From Streptomyces sp. NRRL F-4489 (GTDB taxonomy: Bacteria > Actinomycetota > Actinomycetes > Streptomycetales > Streptomycetaceae), in NCBI RefSeq assembly GCF_001509485.1, contig NZ_LLZI01000003.1:1-21116 (forward strand): a DNA stretch of 21,116 bases. Direction: 5' to 3'. The position numbers and the translations under genes are program-made. The notes below the pieces were generated by a model. It made no database searches and was not told the origin of the DNA. It saw nothing but the letters and a program-made list of their open reading frames with translations. Shown piece by piece: positions 14,988 to 21,116 of this stretch. Each line of letters starts with the position of its first letter. Positions within the stretch are counted from its first letter, which is position 1.

Positions 14988-16113
14988 CGAACTGGAGCTG
15001 CTGCGGGCGGCCGATCCGGCGCCGGCCGGCGGGGGCCGCTGGCGGGACCGCCCGCTGGACGCCACCGCCGAACGGGCCCTGAACCGCCTGCTGCACAGCG
15101 CCCGCACCCGGCGCGCCCGGCGCCGGCTCGTATTGCGCGCCGAAGCGGCCGTCCTGGCACTCGTCGCGGTGCTCGCCTTCACCCTCACCGACGCGGGCAG
15201 CAGCCGGGCCGCCGCCGCGCCCGCCGCCCTCGTCCCGCACGCCGGGAGCGGCACCCTCTCCCTGGACGCGCTGGCCCGTATCGCGCAGGCCCGGGCGGCG
15301 GCGGCCGGGCCGGGCGACGGGCCGCGGCGCGGCAGCCACCTCCAGAGCTGGTCCCTCTCCCTGGGGGCCGGCCCGGACGCGCCGCCCCCGGTGACCGTCC
15401 CCGAGGAGCACCTCACCCACTGGAACGCCGACGGCAGCGGCTCCGAACTGGTCGTCGCCACCGACCCCCGCCATCCGGGCCGCCCGGTGATCCAGGACGA
15501 CGACGGCCGCTGGCGCACGGTCGGCGACGGCAAGGTGCTGCACCGCGCCGCCTACCCGCCGGGCTACGGCACCCGCCACGGCGGCCTCGCCGCCCGCACC
15601 GCGCCGCCCACCGACCCGCGGGCCCTGCGCGCCCTCCTCACCTCCCTCTACGGCGCGCCGGGCGACGCCGACAGCGCCGGTGGCGGCAGCCGCGCCGGGG
15701 CCGGCGCCCCGGACCGCCTCCCCCAGCTCCTCCTCGCCCTGTCCTCCTACCGCCAGGAGTGGACCCCCGGCCCGCGCGAGACCGCGGCGATCGTCCGGCT
15801 GCTGGCCGACACCCCCGGCCTGCGCCCGGCCGGCGCGGTCACCGACCGGCTGGGCCGCCCCGGCCTGGCATTCGTCCACGACAGCCGGGAGGGCGGGGAC
15901 CGGGAGGACGGCGGCCTGGAGAACGGTGGCCCGGAGAACGGCCCCGGCGGCACCGGCAGCCCCGCCGACGCGATGGACACCACCCGCCAGATGGTCATCC
16001 TCGACCCGCACACCGGCACCCTCCTCGGCACCGAGATCACCTTCACCGAGGACGTCCCCGACTTCCGCATCACCGCCGGCCAGGTCCTGTCGTACGAGGC
16101 GTGGCTGCCCTGA
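14980..16113 (+). CDS. Membrane-anchored sigma-factor partner (CU044_5270-like)
   Basis: 377 aa. A cytoplasmic N-terminus (1-48) is rich in charged residues and ends in an Arg cluster (RTRRARRR). One membrane helix follows at about 51-70. The remaining 300 residues would lie outside. The pattern 'MRDELELLRAADP ... RRRL ... membrane helix ... large outer domain' is what I recall for CU044_5270-family proteins, which usually follow a sigma gene. A Gly/Glu/Asn-rich insert at about 305-330 (DREDGG, ENGGPENGPGG) looks disordered. I find no zinc anti-sigma motif (HxxxCxxC). An anti-sigma or sensor role is inferred from the 8-base overlap with the sigma gene and the topology. Confidence 0.75.
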   Translation: MRDELELLRAADPAPAGGGRWRDRPLDATAERALNRLLHSARTRRARRRLVLRAEAAVLALVAVLAFTLTDAGSSRAAAAPAALVPHAGSGTLSLDALARIAQARAAAAGPGDGPRRGSHLQSWSLSLGAGPDAPPPVTVPEEHLTHWNADGSGSELVVATDPRHPGRPVIQDDDGRWRTVGDGKVLHRAAYPPGYGTRHGGLAARTAPPTDPRALRALLTSLYGAPGDADSAGGGSRAGAGAPDRLPQLLLALSSYRQEWTPGPRETAAIVRLLADTPGLRPAGAVTDRLGRPGLAFVHDSREGGDREDGGLENGGPENGPGGTGSPADAMDTTRQMVILDPHTGTLLGTEITFTEDVPDFRITAGQVLSYEAWLP

Positions 16114-16125
16114 CGCGGCCCGGCC

Positions 16126-16140
16126 GGGCGGGCGCCGCCC
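16126..16140 (+). terminator. GC hairpin after the sigma-partner operon
   Basis: GGGCGG (16126-16131), GCG, CCGCCC (16135-16140): a perfect 6-bp stem starting 13 bases after the stop. No U-tract follows, so it is only a possible terminator. Confidence 0.35.
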
Positions 16141-16605
16141 CGACTGGCGGCCGCCCAACCCCCGGCGCACCCTGAAGACACGCGGCGATCCCCGGCGCGG
16201 TGGTGCTGACAGACGCACCACCGCGCCGCTCCCGTATGCCACCCTCTTGCCGTACCGCGCCGCACCATTCCCGCACCGCGCCGCACCGCGCCGCGCCGCG
16301 CCGTTCCCATACGCGAACGAGGCCCCCCGGAGCCACCCACTCCCGCCGCCCCCCGCGTGACCCGGACCACAATCCCCGCCCCGGTTGCAGCCATTCCCCG
16401 CGATATGGATCACAACGCAACCCCTCGCAAAAAACTTCGCGGATGCACGTTTGCCCAGCGAGGACGGGGTAGGCGAGTCCGAGTGCGCTCGACCGCACAC
16501 TGTCCGTTACGACCCGGTCTGCCCGTATGGTCGTCCTTTGCCCCGCCGCGCCATGGCGGGCGCAGGTCCTTGTTGTCGTCCCAGAGAGCGCAGGCGAGCG
16601 AACAC
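16141..16605. other. Intergenic region with CCGCACCGCGCCG-type low-complexity repeats
   Basis: About 465 bases without a gene I can support. The stretch 16250-16312 consists of irregular repeats of CCGCGCCGCACC and related units. Further on, base composition drops locally (GATATGG near 16402 and CAAAAAACTT near 16430), which may mark promoter or leader DNA for the transporter. A weak promoter-like pair, TGTCCG (16501) and TATGGT (16526) with a 19-base spacer, is also present. None is strong enough to call. Confidence 0.4.
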
Positions 16606-18084
16606 GTGCCGACGCAGTCCCCCCTCGCAACCGGGTCCCGTACCGGCACCGGCAAACCGTCCGGCGCCCCGACCGGGCCGCGCCCGGCGGCCCCCCGCCG
16701 GCCGACACCGGACGAGGTCACCGTCGTCGACCCCGCGATGGTCAAGCGCGCGGTATCGGCGGCCGCTCTCGGCAACGCGATGGAGTGGTTCGACTTCGGC
16801 GTCTACAGCTACATCGCGGTCACCCTCGGCCATGTCTTCTTCCCCTCCGGGAACCCGACCGCGCAGCTGCTGTCGACCTTCGGCGCGTTCGCCGCGGCGT
16901 TCCTGGTGCGCCCGCTCGGCGGGATGGTCTTCGGACCGCTCGGCGACCGCATCGGCCGCCAGAAGGTGCTGGCCATCACCATGATCATGATGGCCGCGGG
17001 CACCTTCGCCATCGGCCTGATCCCGTCGTACGCCACCCTCGGCGTCGGCGCGCCGATCCTGCTGCTGCTCGCCCGCCTGGTGCAGGGCTTCTCCACCGGC
17101 GGTGAGTACGGCGGCGCGTCCACCTTCATCGCCGAGTACGCGCCCGACAAGAAGCGCGGATTCCTCGGCAGCTGGCTGGAGTTCGGCACCCTCGCCGGCT
17201 ACGTCGGCGGCGCCGGCCTGGTCACCCTGATGACCGCGCTGCTGTCCACCGAGGACCTCCAGTCCTGGGGCTGGCGGATCCCGTTCCTGATCGCCGGCCC
17301 GATGGGCATCATCGGCCTGTACCTGCGGCTGCGCCTGGAGGAGACCCCGGCCTTCGCCCAACTGGAGCGCGAGGCGCGGACGAAGGAGAAGGAGCGCCGC
17401 GAGGCCGAGAAGCGGGTCGGCCTGCGCGAGATGGTGTTCGGCCAGTGGCGGGCGATGCTGCTGTGCATCGGCCTGGTCCTGGTCTTCAACGTCACCGACT
17501 ACATGCTGCTGTCGTACATGCCCAGCTACCTCACCTCGGAGCTGAAGTACGACGAGACGCACGGGCTGCTGGTCGTGCTCGCGGTGATGGTCGTGATGAT
17601 GTGCGTCCAGCCGTTCGCCGGCCGCCTCTCCGACCGCTTCGGCCGCCGCCCGGTCATCGCCGCCGGCTGCCTGGGCTTCCTGGTCCTCTCGGTCCCCGCG
17701 CTGCTGCTGATCCGCCAGGGCTCGCTGGCCGCGATCGCGGTGGGCATGGGCGCGCTGGGCCTGCTGCTGGTGTGCTTCACCGCCACCATGCCGGGCACCC
17801 TCCCCGCCCTCTTCCCGACGAAGGTCCGCTACGGCTCCCTCTCCATCGGCTTCAACATCTCGGTGTCGCTGTTCGGCGGCACGACCCCGCTGATGGTCAC
17901 CGCCCTGATCGGCGCCACCGGCAACAAGATGATGCCCGCCTACTACATGATGGGCGCCGCCGTCATCGGCGCCATCGCCGTCCTCCTCATGTCCGAAACG
18001 GCCCGCAAGCCCCTCCCCGGCTCTCCCCCGTCGGTCGAAACGGAAGCGGAAGCCCGCCGCCTGGTGGCAGCTACGGCAAGCTGA
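16606..18084 (+). CDS. MFS transporter, metabolite:H+ symporter (ProP/MHS-like)
   Basis: 492-aa transporter with 12 predicted membrane helices. A hydrophilic Pro/Arg/Thr-rich N-terminal tail (1-45) precedes MVKRAVSAAALGNAMEWFDF, the opening typical of the metabolite:H+ symporter family, which includes the osmolyte transporter ProP and alpha-ketoglutarate permease KgtP. MFS motif A appears twice: GPLGDRIGRQK (about 110-120) and GRLSDRFGRRP in the second half. RLVQGFSTGGEYGGASTFIAEYAPDKKRG-type sequence (from about 157) is also characteristic. The central loop is charged (LEREARTKEKERREAEKR). GTG 16606 is my start because the tail length and TPDEVTVVDP segment resemble homologues; the ribosome binding site (AGGCGAGC) is modest. 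The substrate may be proline, betaine or an organic acid. It stands alone and ends at a strong terminator. Confidence 0.9.
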   Translation: MPTQSPLATGSRTGTGKPSGAPTGPRPAAPRRPTPDEVTVVDPAMVKRAVSAAALGNAMEWFDFGVYSYIAVTLGHVFFPSGNPTAQLLSTFGAFAAAFLVRPLGGMVFGPLGDRIGRQKVLAITMIMMAAGTFAIGLIPSYATLGVGAPILLLLARLVQGFSTGGEYGGASTFIAEYAPDKKRGFLGSWLEFGTLAGYVGGAGLVTLMTALLSTEDLQSWGWRIPFLIAGPMGIIGLYLRLRLEETPAFAQLEREARTKEKERREAEKRVGLREMVFGQWRAMLLCIGLVLVFNVTDYMLLSYMPSYLTSELKYDETHGLLVVLAVMVVMMCVQPFAGRLSDRFGRRPVIAAGCLGFLVLSVPALLLIRQGSLAAIAVGMGALGLLLVCFTATMPGTLPALFPTKVRYGSLSIGFNISVSLFGGTTPLMVTALIGATGNKMMPAYYMMGAAVIGAIAVLLMSETARKPLPGSPPSVETEAEARRLVAATAS

Positions 18085-18106
18085 CCCGCCCCTGACCACA
18101 CCAACG

Positions 18107-18153
18107 ACGGCCGGTCACCGCGCCCCCTCCCCCGGGGCCGGGTGACCGGCCGT
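18107..18153. terminator. Strong bidirectional terminator hairpin
   Basis: ACGGCCGGTCACC (18107-18119) pairs perfectly over 13 bp with GGTGACCGGCCGT (18141-18153). The 21-base loop has its own CCCC/GGGG. TTGTCGT follows on the plus strand. It sits between the convergent MFS stop (18084) and methyltransferase stop (18182), so it probably serves both. Confidence 0.8.
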
Positions 18154-18181
18154 TGTCGTCCCCCCGCCCCAGCGCCACCCC

Positions 18182-19369
18182 TCACACCGGTACCGACAGG
18201 GGCCAGGCCCGGGACGGGTCATCCAGCCACGCCCAGTGCCCGCCATCATCGACCGTCAGCCCGAACCGGTCGTGCCCGGGCCGCCCGTTCTCCTGCCACC
18301 AGACATGAGCGGCCTCCACCTCGTCCCACAGCCTGCGGCGCCCGTGCTGCCACACCCTGGTCCGTTCACCGTCACGGAACTGGGCGCAGGCCCACGACCG
18401 GTCCGAGAGGCTGTACAGCCACACCGGCCGCGCGCCGTCCTCCTTCCAGGCCACGACCTGCCGGCAGTCAGGCACCAGCAGCCCGAGCGCGAAGCCGTGC
18501 GCGCTGAACCGCTCGCCGTCGAGGAACGCCTCCTCCACCAGCGGCGTGGTGCGCGTATCGCCGTCCGCGACGCTCCCGGACACGTACTCCCGGTGCACGA
18601 CCGGGGGCAGACGCTGAGCCCGCAGTTTCATGAACTCCACGGGCCCCGTGAACGGCCCTGACGCGCTCCGGCCGTCCTCCGCGACGGTCAGCCGCGCCAC
18701 GGCGTCACCGTTGCCGAAGTGCGTCCCCCACGGAACGACGATCAGCCCGCCGGGCCGGCACTGCCGCATCCAGGCGACGGGTACGGCCCGCAGTCCGCAG
18801 GTGGCGACAACCCGGTCGTACGGGGCGCCCCGATCCCACCCATCGAACCCATCCCCCTGCACCACTTCGACCGGCACACCGAATCGCTCCAGGGCCTTCC
18901 GCGCCGCGTCGGCCACACCGCCATCCACTTCCACACTGACGACGTTGCCGGCACCGAGCCGGTGCGCGAGCAGCGCCGCGTTCCAGCCCGTCCCCGTACC
19001 CACCTCCAACACCCGGTCCCCCGGCCTCACGTCGAGATCCCGGAGCATGCGGAAGACCACGGACGGCATCGACGCGGAACTGGTGGCGACCGCTCCGGGT
19101 TCCGTACCGGTGTGCTCGCCGTCGTCCCACTGCGTGACGATCGGGCAGTCCGACTCCGCGTACGCCTGCCATGCCTCCGGATCCTCCACCCGGGAAACGG
19201 CCACGCTCCGGCCCGCCCCCACGTCCCACGGCCACATGAGCTCCGGCAGAAACGCGCCCCGGGGCACGGCCGCGTAGGCGGGCGCCCAGTCGGAGGACAG
19301 CACCCCGGCGGCCATCAGGGCCTGCCCCAGCCCGGCATGTCCAGGCCGCTCCTGACGCGTAGCGGTCAT
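18182..19369 (-). CDS. PIMT-like methyltransferase, stand-alone, peptide-linked
   Basis: 395-aa SAM-dependent methyltransferase of the protein-L-isoaspartate O-methyltransferase (PIMT) family. Residues 95-110 (ATSSASMPSVVFRML) match the PIMT substrate/SAM segment. Motif I is VLEVGTGTGWN (120-130), the acidic SAM residue is E147 in SVEVD, and VVQGDGFDGW (169-178) with PYDRVVATCGL (183-193) are later motifs. Housekeeping PIMTs are about 210-230 aa; this one has an extra C-terminal domain (about 235-395, Trp-rich: CAQFRDG, WWQENG). Such enlarged PIMTs modify RiPP peptides in graspetide, lanthipeptide and imiditide clusters by methylating Asp, which can collapse to aspartimide. The start lies 2 bases after the stop of a 44-aa peptide gene, so the two are coupled. 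That the peptide is its substrate is inference. Ends at a shared terminator. Confidence 0.85.
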   Translation of the reverse strand: MTATRQERPGHAGLGQALMAAGVLSSDWAPAYAAVPRGAFLPELMWPWDVGAGRSVAVSRVEDPEAWQAYAESDCPIVTQWDDGEHTGTEPGAVATSSASMPSVVFRMLRDLDVRPGDRVLEVGTGTGWNAALLAHRLGAGNVVSVEVDGGVADAARKALERFGVPVEVVQGDGFDGWDRGAPYDRVVATCGLRAVPVAWMRQCRPGGLIVVPWGTHFGNGDAVARLTVAEDGRSASGPFTGPVEFMKLRAQRLPPVVHREYVSGSVADGDTRTTPLVEEAFLDGERFSAHGFALGLLVPDCRQVVAWKEDGARPVWLYSLSDRSWACAQFRDGERTRVWQHGRRRLWDEVEAAHVWWQENGRPGHDRFGLTVDDGGHWAWLDDPSRAWPLSVPV

Positions 19370-19371
19370 GT

Positions 19372-19506
19372 TCAGGCCGCCTTGGGCGGGTTGGGCACGC
19401 CGGGCCCGCCATCCGGGGTCGGCGGCTGGTGGGGCCCGGGGTACGGCTCACCGGGCAGCTTGTCCCCACCACCACTGTTGCTGTTGCTGTACTCGCTGAT
19501 CCCCAT
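19372..19506 (-). CDS. 44-aa peptide, candidate substrate/precursor of the PIMT
   Basis: A 44-residue frame: MGISEYSNSNSGGGDKLPGE (1-20), then a Pro/Gly-rich half (21-44) with PYPGPHQPP, TPDGGPGVPN and PKAA. It has no cysteine and no signal peptide. Only two Asp are present, D15 and D32; D32 is followed by Gly, the sequence most prone to form aspartimide. The ribosome binding site AAGGGGAA lies 6 bases before ATG. The stop is 2 bases from the methyltransferase ATG. Small size, strong ribosome binding site and tight coupling argue that it is real despite its length. A RiPP-like precursor role is inferred; there is no recognised leader motif. It lies 45 bases after the 62-aa gene on the same strand. 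Confidence 0.65.
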   Translation of the reverse strand: MGISEYSNSNSGGGDKLPGEPYPGPHQPPTPDGGPGVPNPPKAA

Positions 19507-19551
19507 CGTCAATTCCCCTTCATTTCCACTCAGTTATGGATCGCTCGTCGC

Positions 19552-19740
19552 CTATTTGCGCCCGTGAGGGTGGCGCCGCATCTCGACGTTGCAGTCGACC
19601 ACCTTCGACAGGTCACCGGCGGACCGCGCGTGCGTACGCTGCCGGGCCAACGCCCCGCACACATCGCACCCGGCGGCCGGCTCGGGCTCGGGCGCCGGGA
19701 ACAGTCCCGGCAGATGAACCGGGCGGCACTCACCGGACAT
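19552..19740 (-). CDS. Small CxxC protein, conserved-looking, unknown function
   Basis: 62 aa: MSGECRPVHLPGLFPAPEPE (1-20), C25-DV-C28 in the middle, then ARQRTHARSAGDLSKVVDC (ending at C50) and a basic tail RRHPHGRK. Four cysteines (5, 25, 28, 50) and several His could bind zinc. I recall similar small proteins in Streptomyces near Xre/DUF397 loci but know no function. ATG 19740 is preceded by GAGGTGG about nine bases upstream. It is the first gene of the minus-strand set leading to the 44-aa peptide and the methyltransferase, and divergent from the Xre gene. It might be a regulator, chaperone or modification partner; none can be chosen from sequence. Confidence 0.65.
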   Translation of the reverse strand: MSGECRPVHLPGLFPAPEPEPAAGCDVCGALARQRTHARSAGDLSKVVDCNVEMRRHPHGRK

Positions 19741-19803
19741 CAACTCACCACCTCGGCGCACGTTCGCTCCTCTCCGTATCGAGAGCGCTACCGAGGGTTC
19801 AGC

Positions 19804-19869
19804 GTGGCCCACGTCTGGGAAGCCTTCAACTGGGCGACAGAGAACGAAGGGTTGGTCAACCACCGATGA
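19804..19869 (+). CDS. Possible 21-aa leader peptide coupled to the Xre gene
   Basis: A GTG frame of 21 codons (MAHVWEAFNW, then ATENEGLVNHR) has a good ribosome binding site, GAGGG six bases upstream. Its TGA overlaps the Xre ATG as ATGA. The Xre gene itself has a poor ribosome binding site, so translation of this frame would explain how it is expressed. I see no homology. It could also be chance; conservation across relatives would decide. Confidence 0.35.
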   Translation: MAHVWEAFNWATENEGLVNHR

Positions 19870-20702
19870 ACCGAAAAGAGTTGAACCCAGACGCCTCTCC
19901 GCAGGCGGCCTACGGAGCACGTTTACGCAGCATGCGAGACTCGCGCGGCTGGACCCAAGACGACCTCGCCGATCGCATGGGCTATTCCAGCGTGCACGTT
20001 TCGGCAGTTGAGACCGGCCGGAAGCCTCCAACTCTTCGCTTCTCGCGTAGCGCGGACAGGGCATTCGGACTCGTAGGCACCGCCGACGCGTTTGAGCGCG
20101 AGTACCGCGAAATCAAGCACGGCAGCCTGCTGGAGGGGTTTCCGGAGTACGTGAGCTTCGAGGGCCGCGCGGTGGAGATCAGGCTCTACGAAGTGGGCGT
20201 CATCCCTGGCCTGCTCCAGACGCCGGAATATGCGGCGACCCTGGAGGCAGACGCGGTCCGGCGGCAGGCCATCACGTCCGAACAGGCGGAAGAGCGGGTG
20301 GAGCTGGTGTCGCAACGGCAAGCGACACTCGCCCGAACCCCACCCCCCTTGATTCACGCCGTCCTCGACGAGAGCTGCGTCCGCCGGCCCATGGGGTCTC
20401 CCTCCGTCATGGACGCCCAGTTCGGGCGCCTGCTCAAGTTCGCCGAGATGCCCAACACCGTCCTTCAAATCGCCCCGTTCGCCATGGGTGCGCGGCGGCC
20501 GTTCACCTTGCCTGTGACCGTGCTGACCATGCCGGATCGCTCGATCATGTCCTACGCCGAGTCGGCGCAGCGGGGGCACCTGGAGCGGGAAAGCGGTTCC
20601 GTTGTACCCATACTGACGGCCTACCATCAGCTGCAGGCCGAGGCGCTCTCCCAAGCGGCATCCGTGGCTTTGATCGAACAGCTTCGAAAGGGAACCCAGT
20701 GA
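19866..20702 (+). CDS. Xre-family regulator with DUF5753 (Scr1/WhiJ-like)
   Basis: 278 aa. An N-terminal helix-turn-helix of the Xre type spans about 15-60 (RLRSMRDSRGWTQDDLADRM, then SSVHVSAVETGRKPP). The rest (about 90-270) is a DUF5753-type ligand or partner domain, with VIPGLLQTPEYA, VLDESCVRRP and FTLPVTVLTMPD segments usual for the family. It is overlapped by the next DUF397 gene as GTGA, the standard Scr1/Scr2 or WhiJ-type pair of Streptomyces. Those pairs behave like toxin-antitoxin-related developmental or antibiotic regulators. The Xre protein probably binds its own divergent spacer (19741-19803) and could control the minus-strand peptide-methyltransferase genes; this is inference. 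Confidence 0.9.
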   Translation: MNRKELNPDASPQAAYGARLRSMRDSRGWTQDDLADRMGYSSVHVSAVETGRKPPTLRFSRSADRAFGLVGTADAFEREYREIKHGSLLEGFPEYVSFEGRAVEIRLYEVGVIPGLLQTPEYAATLEADAVRRQAITSEQAEERVELVSQRQATLARTPPPLIHAVLDESCVRRPMGSPSVMDAQFGRLLKFAEMPNTVLQIAPFAMGARRPFTLPVTVLTMPDRSIMSYAESAQRGHLERESGSVVPILTAYHQLQAEALSQAASVALIEQLRKGTQ

Positions 20703-20896
20703 CGACCGAATCCCTCCGCTGGTACAAGTCTTCCTACAGCGGCAACGGTGGCCAGTGCATCGAGGTCGCAACCAACGTCGTTGCCACGCGCGGCGTGGTT
20801 CCAGTCCGGGACTCCAAAGATCCGGGCGGCCCCCACCTCAACCTGACCGCCCGCGCGTTCGCCGACCTCGTGGCGTTCGCCAAGTCGCACGACTGA
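20699..20896 (+). CDS. DUF397 small protein (Scr2-like)
   Basis: 65 aa with the family hallmarks: WYKSSYSGNGGQCIEVA (8-24) and VPVRDSKDPGGPHL (34-47), then a closing helix (TARAFADLVAFAKS). GTG lies in the GTGA overlap with the Xre stop. DUF397 proteins are partners of the neighbouring Xre regulator; in Scr1/Scr2-type pairs they act as the toxin-like half. Full length for the family. Confidence 0.92.
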   Translation: MTTESLRWYKSSYSGNGGQCIEVATNVVATRGVVPVRDSKDPGGPHLNLTARAFADLVAFAKSHD

Positions 20897-20943
20897 CAAC
20901 GCGTTTGCGCCGAACGAGCAACGACGAGTCGAAAGGGCACCCC

Positions 20944-21116
20944 GTGACGACCGAATCCCTCCACTGGTCCAAGTCCTCCTACAGCAACAACGGGGGCAAC
21001 TGCCTTGAGTGGGCACGGGAGCACACCCGCAGCACCGGCGAGGTTCTGATCCGGGACAGCAAGACCCCGGGCGGCCCGGTACTCACCCTGACCCCGCAGT
21101 CGTTCAACGACCTCGT
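20944..21116 (+). CDS. Second DUF397 protein, truncated by the window end
   Basis: The first 57 codons of another DUF397 protein: TTESLHWSKSSYSNNGGNC, then EWAREHTRSTGEVLIRDSK and TPGGPVLTLTPQSFNDL. The first 21 bases are nearly identical to those of the preceding DUF397 gene (GTGACGACCGAATCCCTCC), showing a tandem duplication that has since diverged (YSGNGGQC against YSNNGGNC). A GAAAGGG ribosome binding site precedes GTG 20944. The stop lies beyond the window. It is 47 bases from its paralogue, likely in the same transcript. Confidence 0.9.
   Translation, partial: MTTESLHWSKSSYSNNGGNCLEWAREHTRSTGEVLIRDSKTPGGPVLTLTPQSFNDL

Noticed and set aside
16250..16312. CRISPR-like or tandem repeat array
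   Set aside because: The units are irregular and have no unique spacers; it is GC-rich low complexity.
16501..16531. Promoter for the MFS transporter (TGTCCG / TATGGT)
   Set aside because: The spacer is 19 bases and the -35 match is weak, so it is not listed as a feature.
19530..19733. 67-codon minus-strand frame overlapping the 62-aa gene
   Set aside because: It is Arg/Pro/Thr-rich without motifs; the neighbouring frame shows the CxxC pattern I recall and a ribosome binding site.

Overview
The window looks like a Streptomyces chromosome, or a close actinomycete relative. The DNA is very GC-rich, many genes start with GTG, and genes overlap as GTGA/ATGA. It also carries families typical of the genus: Xre regulator plus DUF397, a sigma factor with a CU044_5270-like partner, and an ECF transporter with fused ATPases. 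There are about 20 protein genes, no rRNA or tRNA that I can see, and no CRISPR array.

Layout. (1) 1-250: G-rich low-complexity DNA. (2) 251-3263: a [3Fe-4S] ferredoxin and an aldehyde dehydrogenase on the minus strand, divergent from a metallo-beta-lactamase-fold hydrolase. The spacer between them holds three palindromes, one matching the KstR sterol-repressor consensus. (3) 3264-3928: a terminator-like hairpin, a near-300-base inverted-repeat element, a cobalamin riboswitch and a structured leader. (4) 3929-9546: five tightly overlapping genes for a probable corrinoid ECF uptake system: a secreted alpha/alpha-toroid protein, a secreted disulfide-rich partner, EcfT, a fused EcfA-EcfA' and an S component. 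(5) 9615-12297: a FadA5-like steroid thiolase divergent from a CYP125-like P450, as I recall for Mycobacterium tuberculosis, with operators between them. (6) 12269-14331: a small membrane protein and a stand-alone cytochrome c oxidase subunit I. (7) 14448-16113: an ECF-type sigma factor and its membrane-anchored partner. (8) 16606-18084: a ProP/MHS-type MFS transporter. (9) 18182-21116: an accessory island with a minus-strand set (62-aa CxxC protein, 44-aa peptide, stand-alone PIMT-like methyltransferase) divergent from an Xre regulator with two tandem DUF397 genes; the last runs off the window.

How they work together. Regions 2 and 5 look like one sterol side-chain regulon split by the corrinoid operon. 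Both divergent promoters carry a KstR-like box and the same second operator (CTGATGGnnCGTCAG). This ties the ferredoxin and aldehyde dehydrogenase to the P450. Region 4 is a B12-repressed uptake operon; its first gene resembles, by repeat pattern only, the alpha/alpha barrel of intrinsic factor and transcobalamin.

The best candidate for an undescribed system is at 18182-19506. There a Cys-free 44-aa peptide with one Asp-Gly is coupled, with a 2-base gap, to a PIMT homologue. This is the gene logic of the aspartimide-forming imiditide RiPPs. All functions are read from sequence; no searches were run.
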